Source of the DNA: Sphingobacterium cellulitidis
GTDB taxonomy: Bacteria > Bacteroidota > Bacteroidia > Sphingobacteriales > Sphingobacteriaceae
Assembly: GCA_002245855.1 (NCBI GenBank)
Contig: NOUX01000015.1
Span: 1-44,850, forward strand
DNA length: 44,850 nucleotides
Reading direction: 5' to 3'
Of the stretch, positions 7,415 through 16,203 are shown one piece after another (the first letter of the stretch is position 1; each line of letters opens with the position of its first letter). The position numbers and the translations under genes are program-made. Below the pieces are notes generated by a model, which had not been told where the DNA came from, made no database searches, and saw nothing but the letters and a program-made list of their open reading frames with translations.

Positions 7415-9811
7415 TTAAATTAATTTTCTCCGTTTTGCATATCCCCGGGTCATTAAACTGGTAAAAGATATGATCGTAACGGTACTAATAGGCATTAATA
7501 TCGCTGCAAATAAAGGCGACATCGTGCCCTGCACAGCAAAACTAAGACCGATAAGATTATATAAGATGGAAATGACAAAGGACATTTTGATCACTTTGAC
7601 CGCATCTTTACTGAATTGGAAAAATCTTGGCAATAAATGAAAGGACTCCCCATCTAATATAGCATCGCATCCTGGAGAGAAATTATTGATATCATCCGAC
7701 ACCGCAATCCCTAGATCTGCTTTTCGTAATGCCCCGGCATCATTTAATCCATCACCAAGCATACATACCTTTTGTTTTTCCTCTTGCCAAGCCGTGATTT
7801 TATCCAATTTGGCAGCTGGTGTTTGATTAAATAACAATTTCGCATTGGATGGAAATATCATTCGCAAAGCATCTGCTCGTCTTTCATTATCGCCAGAAAT
7901 TAAATGCAAATTATAGCTCTCCCCTTTCAATTCATTGATAACCTCGGATAATCCGTTTCTCCAAGACTGTTCTAAAGTGAAGAATCCCTTTAATACGTCA
8001 TTGATCATCACATAAACTACAGAACCTTCCAAATCAACCTTTGCCGTATTTACATAACTTGCACTACCGATTTTGATGCTATAATCCTGAAATTTCCCCG
8101 ATTGTCCCCTACCGACAACTTCTTCGTAGTTCTCGATATTGACCATCTGCACATCCCCGAGCCATTTAATAATTTCTCGACTTAAAGGATGATTGGAGTT
8201 TCTACACAAGGAAGCCAATAAATCTTTTTCAAATGAATTTAGCTTGCCTTCAAAATACATACTCGACGCATTTGGGGAAGAAATAGTTCCTGTTTTATCA
8301 AATACCACTGTATCAATGCTAGCCAATTGCTCTATGGCTGCTGTATTTTTTATATACAATTTATTTTTATCAAAAATACTCAGTGCTGCAGAAAGGGTAA
8401 ATGGTGAACTTAAAGCCAGTGCACAAGGACAAGCAATAATAAGGACTGCTGTAAAAGCTGCCCAAGCCTTATCCCCAGTTCCTGACAGCAACCAAAATAC
8501 ACAGGCTGTAAATGCGATTAATAAAAGTCCGATGGTGAAGTATTTTGAAATGAAGCCAACGAAGGTGTCAAACTTCTTTTCATATTGTTTAAAGCTATCG
8601 TTATTCCATAACTTGGTTAGGTAGCTTTGTGATACGGCTTTTACGACTTCCAATTCTATCGCCTCGCCCATTTGCCGTCCACCAGCATATACAACCTCGC
8701 CCAATACCTTTTCCACGGGTTTACTTTCACCGGTAACAAAACTAAAATCGACAGAAGCATTTCCATTCAATAAAATAGCATCTGCAGGAATAATCTCATT
8801 ATTGCGAACCAAAATTCGATCTCCTACTTTAAGATCTGCAATCTGAGTAGGTTTTGAAACACCTTCTTGCAAGACTGTGACGGCAACTGGAAAATAGGAA
8901 CGATAATCGCGTTCAAAAGAGATATGGTAATAAGTCCTTTGCTGAACATATTTCCCGATCAGGATAAAGAACACCAAACTACAAAGGGTATCCATAAATC
9001 CAGCACCAGTTTGAGTGATGATCTCTATTGCGGAACGAAAGAACAAGACAAAGATCCCGAGCGCCAAAGGGACATCTAGATTAAGTCGTTTTTGTTTCAG
9101 ACTTATCCAGGCAGATTTGAAATAATCGGAAGCACTATATAATAGGACTGGTAATCCGAAGGCTAAATTCATATATCCGAAGAAGTTGGAATACTGGCGT
9201 TCAAAATCTGCCATTCCAAAATACTCTGGAAATGAAATCATCATGGAGTTACCAAAACAGAATCCCGCAACTGTAAGCTTAGCGATGAGCCCATTCTGGT
9301 TGATTTTCTTCCCTTCCTTAACAACATCCTGTAAGGTTATTTTTGGATCATATCCGATCTTATGTAATAAATCAACCAATTCACGGAGGGAAATTTCATT
9401 TTTCCTGAAGGTGATACTTGCTTGCTTCTTCATAAAATCGACCTGGGAGGTTTTAACTCCGGGGTTTAATTTATAGAGATGCTCCAATAACCAGATGCAT
9501 GAACTGCAATGGATCGCGGGAACATAAAAAGTAATGATAGCCAATTCATCATCCTGATAATCGACCAATTTGGCAATGATATTTGGTTCATCCAAATAAG
9601 ATAAGTCTTCTTTCTGGGCTTTTTGCGACTTTCCGGGATGGGAATTATACTTATAATAGCTCGCCATATTGTTATCATTCAAAATCTGATAAACCGTTTG
9701 GCAACCTAGACAACAAAAGCGATGGTCTTCTAAAATATAGGCAGCATCTTCTACCGGATCACCACAGTGGTAACAGGTAGTATTTAATTGCAATCCCTCT
9801 TTTGTCGACAT
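7415..9811 (-). CDS. ccoI: CcoI/FixI copper P1B-type ATPase for cbb3 oxidase assembly
   Basis: A 798-residue heavy-metal P-type ATPase that exports Cu(I) for CuB-site assembly of cbb3 oxidase. In order: a Cys cluster at the N-terminus (C13, C16, C33, C34, C37) typical of FixI-like ATPases; a heavy-metal-associated domain with CSSC (C102, C105); membrane segments from about 180; the actuator loop (VTGESKPVEKV); the membrane metal site CPC (C461-P462-C463); the phosphorylated Asp in DKTGT (D505); and the hinge GDGLNDAG. All catalytic motifs are intact. ccoS follows 9 bp downstream and hemN lies 14 bp upstream, so the genes are probably co-transcribed. Its association with ccoS and hemN, rather than with copper-resistance genes, supports CcoI over CopA. 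Confidence 0.93.
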   Translation of the reverse strand: MSTKEGLQLNTTCYHCGDPVEDAAYILEDHRFCCLGCQTVYQILNDNNMASYYKYNSHPGKSQKAQKEDLSYLDEPNIIAKLVDYQDDELAIITFYVPAIHCSSCIWLLEHLYKLNPGVKTSQVDFMKKQASITFRKNEISLRELVDLLHKIGYDPKITLQDVVKEGKKINQNGLIAKLTVAGFCFGNSMMISFPEYFGMADFERQYSNFFGYMNLAFGLPVLLYSASDYFKSAWISLKQKRLNLDVPLALGIFVLFFRSAIEIITQTGAGFMDTLCSLVFFILIGKYVQQRTYYHISFERDYRSYFPVAVTVLQEGVSKPTQIADLKVGDRILVRNNEIIPADAILLNGNASVDFSFVTGESKPVEKVLGEVVYAGGRQMGEAIELEVVKAVSQSYLTKLWNNDSFKQYEKKFDTFVGFISKYFTIGLLLIAFTACVFWLLSGTGDKAWAAFTAVLIIACPCALALSSPFTLSAALSIFDKNKLYIKNTAAIEQLASIDTVVFDKTGTISSPNASSMYFEGKLNSFEKDLLASLCRNSNHPLSREIIKWLGDVQMVNIENYEEVVGRGQSGKFQDYSIKIGSASYVNTAKVDLEGSVVYVMINDVLKGFFTLEQSWRNGLSEVINELKGESYNLHLISGDNERRADALRMIFPSNAKLLFNQTPAAKLDKITAWQEEKQKVCMLGDGLNDAGALRKADLGIAVSDDINNFSPGCDAILDGESFHLLPRFFQFSKDAVKVIKMSFVISILYNLIGLSFAVQGTMSPLFAAILMPISTVTIISFTSLMTRGYAKRRKLI

Positions 9812-9825
9812 AATATAAATATAGG

Positions 9826-11190
9826 TTAAATAGCCTGACTAAATAAGTTTTCTCTTTCCTTGGTTTTTTGAAGTCGCTCATCAAATGCCATACAAACATT
9901 TCGAAGAAATGATTTCCCAACTTCTGTAATCTGGATGGTATGTTGGTTCACTTCAACTAGTCCATCTGCCTTTAATGGTATCAGGCGAATTAGAATTTTC
10001 TCATTCACTTCAAAACCATCCTTTAGCTGAACTTTTCCGCGACACATCATATCCAAAATATACTCCCGGATGACTAAATCTTCTTCATTTAAGATATGTC
10101 CTTTAACCACCGGCAGTTTTCCCTGACCGATTAATTCATGATATTCTTCCACAGTTTTGACATTTTGCGCAAATGCGGTCCATGAATCTGATATGGAAGA
10201 AACCCCTAATCCTATTAATAAAGGAGTATATCGATCGGCATAGCCCATAAAATTACGATGTAAAGTTCCATCCATTGATGCCAGATAAAGGGCATCATCG
10301 GTTTTCGCGAAATGATCCATACCCACATCTTGGAAACCATGATCCTGAATCATTTGTTTTCCAAGTTTATATAGATTCAATTTTTCCTCGCCTACCGGCA
10401 AATCATGTTCGGTGAATTTGCGTTGCCCCGGTTTAATCCATGGCACATGGGCATAACTATAAAAAGAAATCCGATCAGGATTCAATTTCATGGCATGTTC
10501 AATGGTCATCTTGACAGATTCTGCGGTTTGCAGGGGTAAGCCATATATCAAATCAAAATTGATGGATTCATATCCTAACTTACGCGCATCGTCCATGACA
10601 CGAGCAACATCTTCTACCGTTTGATGCCTATTAATAATATATTGTACCTTTTCATCAAAATCCTGAATTCCTAAGCTCAGTCTTTTAAAACCTAATTCAT
10701 TCAATGTTTTCAAATGTTCATAGGTGGTATTTGCTGGATGAGCTTCGAAGGAAAATGATGCATCGGCAGTTTTTTCATTTCCTTCCAATAAGCCAGCTAT
10801 TAATCGATGTAGATTTTCGGCAGTAAAGAAAGTTGGAGTACCACCACCCAGATGAATCTCTGCAATCTTTAATTTTTCCTCTTGCAGAATCTCCTTATAC
10901 ATGTTCCACTCTTTCAACAAGGAGGTTATATAAGGATCTTCAACTTTATGATTTTTGGTAATTCGAGTATTACAGCCACAATAAGTACAAAGGCTTTCAC
11001 AATATGGCAGGTGGACATATATACTTATTCCTTGGTCTTTGGATCTTGAGAAATTTAAGGCAACCCGATCTTTCCAATCTGCTGCATTGAATTTTTCATT
11101 TTCCCAGAAAGGTACTGTTGGATAACTGGTATAGCGAGGTGCCGCTACATTATATTTGTTGATCAGTTTGTTTAGAATCTCCGTTTCCAT
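9826..11190 (-). CDS. hemN: Oxygen-independent coproporphyrinogen III oxidase (HemN)
   Basis: A 454-residue radical-SAM enzyme that decarboxylates coproporphyrinogen III to protoporphyrinogen IX without oxygen, allowing haem synthesis under low oxygen. The radical-SAM cluster motif CxxxCxxC is at C64, C68, C71, with the extra C73 of true HemN (sequence YCESLCTYCGC). The N-terminal NKYNVAAPRYTSYPT is the HemN-specific segment that distinguishes it from HemW. GGGTP follows near 115, and the SAM-binding and C-terminal HemN domains are complete. It starts 41 bp inside the preceding LDH-like gene, so translation is probably coupled. ccoI follows after 14 bp. Haem is the cofactor of the cbb3 oxidase that the downstream genes mature. 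Confidence 0.95.
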   Translation of the reverse strand: METEILNKLINKYNVAAPRYTSYPTVPFWENEKFNAADWKDRVALNFSRSKDQGISIYVHLPYCESLCTYCGCNTRITKNHKVEDPYITSLLKEWNMYKEILQEEKLKIAEIHLGGGTPTFFTAENLHRLIAGLLEGNEKTADASFSFEAHPANTTYEHLKTLNELGFKRLSLGIQDFDEKVQYIINRHQTVEDVARVMDDARKLGYESINFDLIYGLPLQTAESVKMTIEHAMKLNPDRISFYSYAHVPWIKPGQRKFTEHDLPVGEEKLNLYKLGKQMIQDHGFQDVGMDHFAKTDDALYLASMDGTLHRNFMGYADRYTPLLIGLGVSSISDSWTAFAQNVKTVEEYHELIGQGKLPVVKGHILNEEDLVIREYILDMMCRGKVQLKDGFEVNEKILIRLIPLKADGLVEVNQHTIQITEVGKSFLRNVCMAFDERLQKTKERENLFSQAI

Positions 11191-11611
11191 ATTTTCTTAA
11201 ATTTACCTTGTTCTTGCAATCTATTCGACATTGACACGCATCGCCCGTACAGCCGCCCACCATCCATTGCGTTAAATTGGAGATGGTTTCTCTGGCAATA
11301 CCTTCCAGGGTATTTTCATACGGTACGTTGGCAACATGCATTTTGAGTTCTCCGGCATAATCTAGGTCAATATGTTCAGTGGATCTTGAACGGGTGATAA
11401 TATTTCGTATCCCAATTTTGTAGAGTTCATATAACATTACTCTATCCAATAAATCACGGTCTGAAATGATAATCGCCTCTTTGCCCATCGCATAATGCAT
11501 GGTACTAAAATTCAACTCATTCGATATTAAAGTCAAATCATGTACCTTTCCATTTGCTTTGGCGAGGTGCTCCTTCTCAGGCCCCAAAATGTTGTATGCA
11601 ATCACTCTCAT
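11150..11611 (-). CDS. Truncated D-2-hydroxyacid dehydrogenase-like protein with C-terminal Cys cluster
   Basis: 153 residues from ATG 11611. Residues 1-115 resemble the first domain of D-lactate dehydrogenase: MRVIAYNILGPEKE, then a strand near IIISDRD, then GIRNIITRSRSTEHIDLD, then VANVP. It stops before the NAD-binding fold, so there is no GxGxxG and none of the catalytic Arg, Glu or His of that family. Instead the tail has four cysteines, C121, C126, C128 and C132 (Cx4CxCx3C), suggesting a metal or Fe-S site (inference). It overlaps hemN by 41 bp. In-frame upstream ATGs exist at 11701 and 11740. I prefer 11611 because the family begins there and because a promoter (11636-11643) and an FNR-like site (11689-11700) lie between. 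The ATG at 11740 is inside the clpC terminator. Function unknown; probably non-enzymatic. Confidence 0.75.
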   Translation of the reverse strand: MRVIAYNILGPEKEHLAKANGKVHDLTLISNELNFSTMHYAMGKEAIIISDRDLLDRVMLYELYKIGIRNIITRSRSTEHIDLDYAGELKMHVANVPYENTLEGIARETISNLTQWMVGGCTGDACQCRIDCKNKVNLRKYGNGDSKQTDQQI

Positions 11612-11635
11612 CCCTAAAGTAAAGTTGTATGATTC

Positions 11636-11643
11636 CAAAAGTA
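11636..11643 (-). promoter_or_regulatory. -7 promoter element of the LDH-like/hemN/ccoI/ccoS operon
   Basis: The minus strand reads TACTTTTG (TAnnTTTG), 24 bp before the preferred ATG at 11611. The FNR-like palindrome is centred at 11694.5, roughly 60-65 bp upstream of the predicted transcription start, a typical class I activator position. Confidence 0.5.
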
Positions 11644-11688
11644 GCAGATAAGGCCTCAGAAACGAATGCAGTCCATCATCACAGAAAG

Positions 11689-11700
11689 TGATATAAATCA
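11689..11700. promoter_or_regulatory. FNR/CRP-type palindrome upstream of hemN operon
   Basis: TGATATAAATCA is a perfect TGAT-N4-ATCA palindrome, the core of the FNR consensus TTGAT-N4-ATCAA; both outer bases differ. It lies between the clpC terminator and the operon promoter. A plausible regulator, with FNR-type recognition residues, is encoded at 17391-18449. Confidence 0.5.
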
Positions 11701-11710
11701 TGTTTATCAA

Positions 11711-11751
11711 AAAAAAACGAGGGATGAACTTTTGGTCCATCCCTCGTTTTT
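11711..11751 (-). terminator. Intrinsic terminator after clpC
   Basis: Perfect 14-bp stem (AAAAACGAGGGATG at 11713-11726 with its complement at 11738-11751). On the minus strand the hairpin runs into a T tract ending at 11711. It lies 20 bp past the clpC stop codon and isolates clpC from the hemN operon. Confidence 0.88.
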
Positions 11752-11770
11752 ATTTTAGATATGTGTATTA

Positions 11771-14332
11771 CTAATCTTTTTTCTTATTGTTTTTGACATC
11801 AGATGCTAAAGAAGAATCATCGTCTTTTTCCTTTTTTGCGGAAGAAACAACGATATCTTTCTTTTCTTCATCAAAATCTACCAAGATGGTATCACCTGCC
11901 TTCAGTTCTCCTTTTAGAATTTCCTCAGCAATTGGGTCTTCAAGGTATTTTTGAATAGCACGTTTCAAAGGTCTTGCACCAAAGTTACTATCATAACCTT
12001 TCTCAGCAATATAGTTTTTGGCATTTTCAGTCAAATTAATTTGATGACCTAAGCCTTCGATACGAGCGAATAGAGATCTCAATTCGATATCAATGATTTT
12101 GAAGATATGTTCTTTGGTCAATGAGTTAAAGACAATGACATCATCGATACGGTTCAAGAACTCTGGAGCGAAAGCACGTTTTAATGCGGTTTCAATTACT
12201 CCTCTTGAATGCGAATCAGCTTGATTTTCTTTGGCAGCAGTAGTAAATCCTACCCCTTGTCCAAATTCTTTTAACTGACGAGCACCAATATTCGAAGTCA
12301 TGATAATGATGGTATTTCTAAAGTCCACTTTACGACCTAGACTGTCTGTCAACTGCCCTTCGTCCAAAACTTGTAATAACAAGTTAAATACATCCGGGTG
12401 AGCTTTTTCAATCTCATCAAGGAGAACAACAGCATATGGTTTACGGCGAACCTTCTCAGTTAACTGACCACCTTCTTCATAACCTACATATCCCGGAGGC
12501 GCTCCTACCAAGCGTGATACAGCGAATTTCTCCATGTATTCACTCATGTCAATTTGAATCAATGCATCTTCAGAATCAAACATGAACCTTGCCAACTCTT
12601 TCGCTAACTCAGTTTTACCCACACCAGTCGGACCTAAGAAAATAAATGATCCAATTGGTTTCTTAGGATCTTTCAATCCTGCACGAGTACGTTGAATGGC
12701 TTTCACCAATTTCTGAACTGCATCATCTTGACCAATAATTCTACCTTTCATAGAATCACCCATGTTCAATAGTTTTTGGCTATCAGATTGACTTACTCGT
12801 TGAACAGGAATACCTGTCATCATGGAAACAACCTCAGCAACATTGTCTTCTGTAACTGTGTAGCGTTTGGTTTTTGTTTCTGCTTCCCAGGCTGCTTTTT
12901 CTTTTTCCAATTCTTCAATCAACTTCTTCTCAGTATCACGAAGTTTGGCTGCTTCCTCATATTTCTGACTGCGGACCACTTTATTTTTCTCCACTTTTAC
13001 TTCCTCGATTTTCTCTTCGATATCAATAATCGACTGAGGAACATGGATATTATTTAAGTGAACACGAGATCCTGATTCATCCAAGGCATCAATAGCTTTG
13101 TCTGGTAAGAACCTATCAGTAATATAACGTGTAGTCAAGGACACACAAGCATCAATCGCTTCTGGGGTATAGGTAACATTATGATGTTCCTCGTATTTAT
13201 CTTTGATACGGTTTAAGATTTCAATCGTATCATCAATAGAAGTAGGCTCTACGGTCACTTTTTGGAAACGACGGTCTAATGCACCATCTTTTTCGATATA
13301 CTGACGGTATTCATCTAATGTAGTAGCACCAATACATTGGATTTCTCCACGTGCTAATGCTGGTTTAAACATGTTAGAAGCATCCAAAGAACCAGAAGCA
13401 CCACCAGCACCTACAATGGTATGAATCTCATCGATAAACAAGATTACATCAGGTGATTTCTCCAATTCGTTCATTACGGCTTTCATACGTTCTTCGAACT
13501 GGCCTCTATATTTAGTTCCAGCAACCAAAGACGCTAAATCAAGCGTTACGACACGTTTATTGAATAATACGCGGGATACTTTACGTTGGATAATACGCAG
13601 TGCCAGGCCTTCAGCAATGGCTGATTTACCCACACCAGGTTCACCAATTAAGATTGGGTTGTTTTTCTTTCTACGGGAAAGAATCTGCGAAACCCTTTCG
13701 ATTTCTTTCTCACGACCTACGATAGGATCTAATTTACCTTCTTCAGCGGCTTTGGTTAAGTCGCGTCCAAAGTTATCTAGAACTGGAGTTTTAGATTTGA
13801 TATCAGAAACCTTCTTAGGCGAAGAGAATTGTGAATCTTCATCAGCGTATTCTTCATCTCCTCCTGGAGGAGTGCTTGAAGCTTCGTCAGTAATGCCTGT
13901 AGCATTTTGTTCGACTTCAGTTTTGAATACGTTATATGACACATTAAATTGTTGTAAGATTTGCGATGCGATGTTCTCTTCATCACGTAATATGGCTAAC
14001 AATAAATGCTCTGTTCCAATAATATCACTTTTAAAAATTTTAGCTTCCAAATAAGTAATCTTAAGGACCTTTTCAGCTTGTTTAGTTAGTGGCATATTAC
14101 TAATTGGAGAGCGTGAAACGGAAGAACCTTTCACAGCATCCTCCACTGATTGGCGGACTGCGCCCATGTCAACGCCGATATTTTTCAATATCTTAATTGC
14201 CACTCCATCGCCCTCACGTATTAATCCCAACAATAGATGTTCGGTACCGATATAATCGTGACGCAATCTGAGTGCTTCTTCACGACTATAGGAGATAACA
14301 TCTTTTACTCGGGGTGAAAATTTTGCTTCCAT
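11771..14332 (-). CDS. clpC: ATP-dependent Clp protease ATPase subunit ClpC
   Basis: An 853-residue Hsp100 AAA+ unfoldase that delivers proteins to ClpP. Residues 1-145 hold two Clp_N repeats (FSPRVKDVISYSREEALRLRHDYIGTEH, then a second GTEHLLLAIL). The first AAA+ module has Walker A GEPGVGKSA near residue 225 and Walker B LFIDEIH. A UVR-type middle domain near 430-470 (EEKIEEVKVEKNKVVRSQKYEEAAKLRD) marks ClpC rather than ClpA or ClpB. The second AAA+ module has GPTGVGKTE and VVLLDEIEKAH, followed by the C-terminal D2-small domain. The tail is Lys/Asp-rich. It is transcribed alone, divergent from ettA, with its own terminator. No McsA/McsB or CtsR genes are adjacent, as usual outside Firmicutes. 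Confidence 0.95.
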   Translation of the reverse strand: MEAKFSPRVKDVISYSREEALRLRHDYIGTEHLLLGLIREGDGVAIKILKNIGVDMGAVRQSVEDAVKGSSVSRSPISNMPLTKQAEKVLKITYLEAKIFKSDIIGTEHLLLAILRDEENIASQILQQFNVSYNVFKTEVEQNATGITDEASSTPPGGDEEYADEDSQFSSPKKVSDIKSKTPVLDNFGRDLTKAAEEGKLDPIVGREKEIERVSQILSRRKKNNPILIGEPGVGKSAIAEGLALRIIQRKVSRVLFNKRVVTLDLASLVAGTKYRGQFEERMKAVMNELEKSPDVILFIDEIHTIVGAGGASGSLDASNMFKPALARGEIQCIGATTLDEYRQYIEKDGALDRRFQKVTVEPTSIDDTIEILNRIKDKYEEHHNVTYTPEAIDACVSLTTRYITDRFLPDKAIDALDESGSRVHLNNIHVPQSIIDIEEKIEEVKVEKNKVVRSQKYEEAAKLRDTEKKLIEELEKEKAAWEAETKTKRYTVTEDNVAEVVSMMTGIPVQRVSQSDSQKLLNMGDSMKGRIIGQDDAVQKLVKAIQRTRAGLKDPKKPIGSFIFLGPTGVGKTELAKELARFMFDSEDALIQIDMSEYMEKFAVSRLVGAPPGYVGYEEGGQLTEKVRRKPYAVVLLDEIEKAHPDVFNLLLQVLDEGQLTDSLGRKVDFRNTIIIMTSNIGARQLKEFGQGVGFTTAAKENQADSHSRGVIETALKRAFAPEFLNRIDDVIVFNSLTKEHIFKIIDIELRSLFARIEGLGHQINLTENAKNYIAEKGYDSNFGARPLKRAIQKYLEDPIAEEILKGELKAGDTILVDFDEEKKDIVVSSAKKEKDDDSSLASDVKNNKKKD

Positions 14333-14471
14333 TAAATTCCTTTCTCAATTAAATTCGGGTGATCAACAGTATAAATGTACTAAAAATACAACTCACACCC
14401 ATTTGTTATAAATATTTTTTATCAACAATTGCGCCATCACGCTAAAACTATCAATTTGTCAGTAATTCCAT

Positions 14472-14479
14472 TATCTTTG
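14472..14479 (+). promoter_or_regulatory. -7 promoter element for ettA
   Basis: TATCTTTG matches TAnnTTTG and lies 34 bp before the ettA ATG. The 181-bp divergent region between clpC and ettA holds no other clear element; I could not find a matching box for clpC. Confidence 0.55.
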
Positions 14480-14513
14480 TGTAAAAACACAAAAAGAAAC
14501 TTTCAAAGCACCT

Positions 14514-16196
14514 ATGTCTGACGAAAAAATAATCTTCTCAATGGCTGGGGTAAACAAAATTTATCCCCCATCCAAACAAGTACTTAAGAACATTTACCTT
14601 TCCTTTTTCTATGGAGCGAAAATTGGGGTAATTGGTTTAAATGGTTCCGGAAAATCTTCCTTATTGAAGATCATCGCTGGCTTGGACAAATCCTACCAAG
14701 GAGAGGTAGTCTTCTCACCGGGTTATTCTGTGGGTTATTTAGCGCAGGAACCCGAATTAGACCCTACAAAAACAGTTAAAGAAATTGTAGAAGAAGGCGT
14801 TGCGGAAACAGCATCGATCCTCAAAGAATACGAAGAAATCAATGAGAAGTTTGGCCTTCCGGAAGTTTATGAAAATCCAGATGAGATGGATAAACTTTTG
14901 GCTAGACAAGGTGAATTACAAGATATTATCGACGCCACAAATGCTTGGGAATTAGACAGCAAATTAGAGCGTGCAATGGACGCGTTAAGATGCCCTGAGC
15001 CTGACGCTTTAATTGCCAATTTGTCAGGAGGAGAGCGAAGAAGAGTAGCAATGTGTCGACTTTTATTACAAGAACCTGACGTTTTATTATTAGATGAGCC
15101 TACCAACCACTTGGATGCCGAATCTATTGACTGGTTAGAACAACATTTACAACAGTATAAAGGCACGGTGATTGCCGTAACGCACGACCGTTATTTCTTG
15201 GATAATGTCGCAGGCTGGATCCTTGAATTAGACCGTGGTGAAGGAATTCCTTGGAAAGGAAACTATTCCTCTTGGTTGGATCAAAAAGCTAAAAGATTAG
15301 CTCAGGAAGAAAAAACAGAAAGCAAACGCCAGAAAACCTTAGAACGCGAGTTGGAATGGGTAAGAATGGCACCGAAAGCCAGACATGCCAAATCAAAAGC
15401 TCGTTTGCATAATTATGAAAAACTAGCCTCTGAGGAAACGAAAGAGCGCGAAGAAAAGCTAGAATTATTTATTCCACCAGGACCTCGTTTAGGAAATGTG
15501 GTTATTGAAGCCACTAACGTGAGTAAAGCATACGGAGATAGAATTTTATTTGAAGATCTAAGCTTCTCTTTACCACCGGCAGGAATCGTTGGGATTATTG
15601 GTCCGAACGGTGCTGGAAAAACGACGCTATTCCGTTTGATCACTGGTCAGGAGCAACCTGATACAGGAACCTTCAAAGTTGGCGAAACTGTCGCTTTGGG
15701 CTATGTGGATCAGATGCATGATGACCTTGACCCGAACAAAACGGTATGGGAAAACATTACAGGTGGAAATGAAAATATTTCATTGGGGAACAAATCTATG
15801 AACTCCAGAGCCTATGTTTCTAAATTCAACTTTAACGGAGCAGACCAACAAAAGAAAGTTGGGGTTCTATCCGGAGGGGAAAGAAATCGTGTTCACTTGG
15901 CTATCACTTTGAAAAAAGGTTCAAACGTGTTATTGCTGGATGAGCCAACCAACGATATTGACGTGAATACACTACGAGCACTGGAAGAAGGTTTAGAAAA
16001 CTTCGGTGGTTGTGCTGTTATTATTTCTCACGACCGTTGGTTCTTAAACAGAATATGTACGCATATTTTGGCATTTGAAGGAGATTCTCAAGTTTACTTC
16101 TTTGAAGGAAACTATACAGAATATGAAGAAAACCGTAAGAAACGTTTAGGAGATGTTGGTCCGAAACGTATCAAATACAAGAAATTAGTAAAATAA
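14514..16196 (+). CDS. ettA: ABC-F translational throttle ATPase EttA
   Basis: A 560-residue ABC-F protein with two ATPase cassettes and no membrane segments. Proteins of this family bind the ribosomal E site; EttA gates entry into elongation according to the ATP/ADP ratio. The first Walker A is GLNGSGKSS (K47), with signature LSGGERRRVAMCRLL and Walker B VLLLDEPTNHLDAES. A charged helical interdomain linker (about 245-310, rich in Glu, Lys and Arg) follows. The second cassette has GPNGAGKTT, LSGGERNR and LLLDEPTNDID. The N-terminal IIFSMAGVNKIYPP and the length fit EttA rather than Uup or YheS. Two signalling genes follow within 7 bp on the same strand, so it probably heads a three-gene transcript with the FixL-like system. 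Confidence 0.93.
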   Translation: MSDEKIIFSMAGVNKIYPPSKQVLKNIYLSFFYGAKIGVIGLNGSGKSSLLKIIAGLDKSYQGEVVFSPGYSVGYLAQEPELDPTKTVKEIVEEGVAETASILKEYEEINEKFGLPEVYENPDEMDKLLARQGELQDIIDATNAWELDSKLERAMDALRCPEPDALIANLSGGERRRVAMCRLLLQEPDVLLLDEPTNHLDAESIDWLEQHLQQYKGTVIAVTHDRYFLDNVAGWILELDRGEGIPWKGNYSSWLDQKAKRLAQEEKTESKRQKTLERELEWVRMAPKARHAKSKARLHNYEKLASEETKEREEKLELFIPPGPRLGNVVIEATNVSKAYGDRILFEDLSFSLPPAGIVGIIGPNGAGKTTLFRLITGQEQPDTGTFKVGETVALGYVDQMHDDLDPNKTVWENITGGNENISLGNKSMNSRAYVSKFNFNGADQQKKVGVLSGGERNRVHLAITLKKGSNVLLLDEPTNDIDVNTLRALEEGLENFGGCAVIISHDRWFLNRICTHILAFEGDSQVYFFEGNYTEYEENRKKRLGDVGPKRIKYKKLVK

Positions 16197-16203
16197 CAAC
16201 GTA

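Noticed and set aside
8193..8624. 143-residue plus-strand open frame inside ccoI
   Set aside because: Antisense to the catalytic core of CcoI, which is fully intact.
11612..11740. Longer start for the LDH-like protein (ATG 11740 or 11701)
   Set aside because: ATG 11740 lies inside the clpC terminator, and ATG 11701 overlaps the FNR-like site upstream of the predicted promoter; family similarity begins at the ATG at 11611.
13560..14054. 164-residue plus-strand open frame inside clpC
   Set aside because: Antisense to the highly conserved ClpC coding sequence, without domain similarity; a codon-bias shadow.
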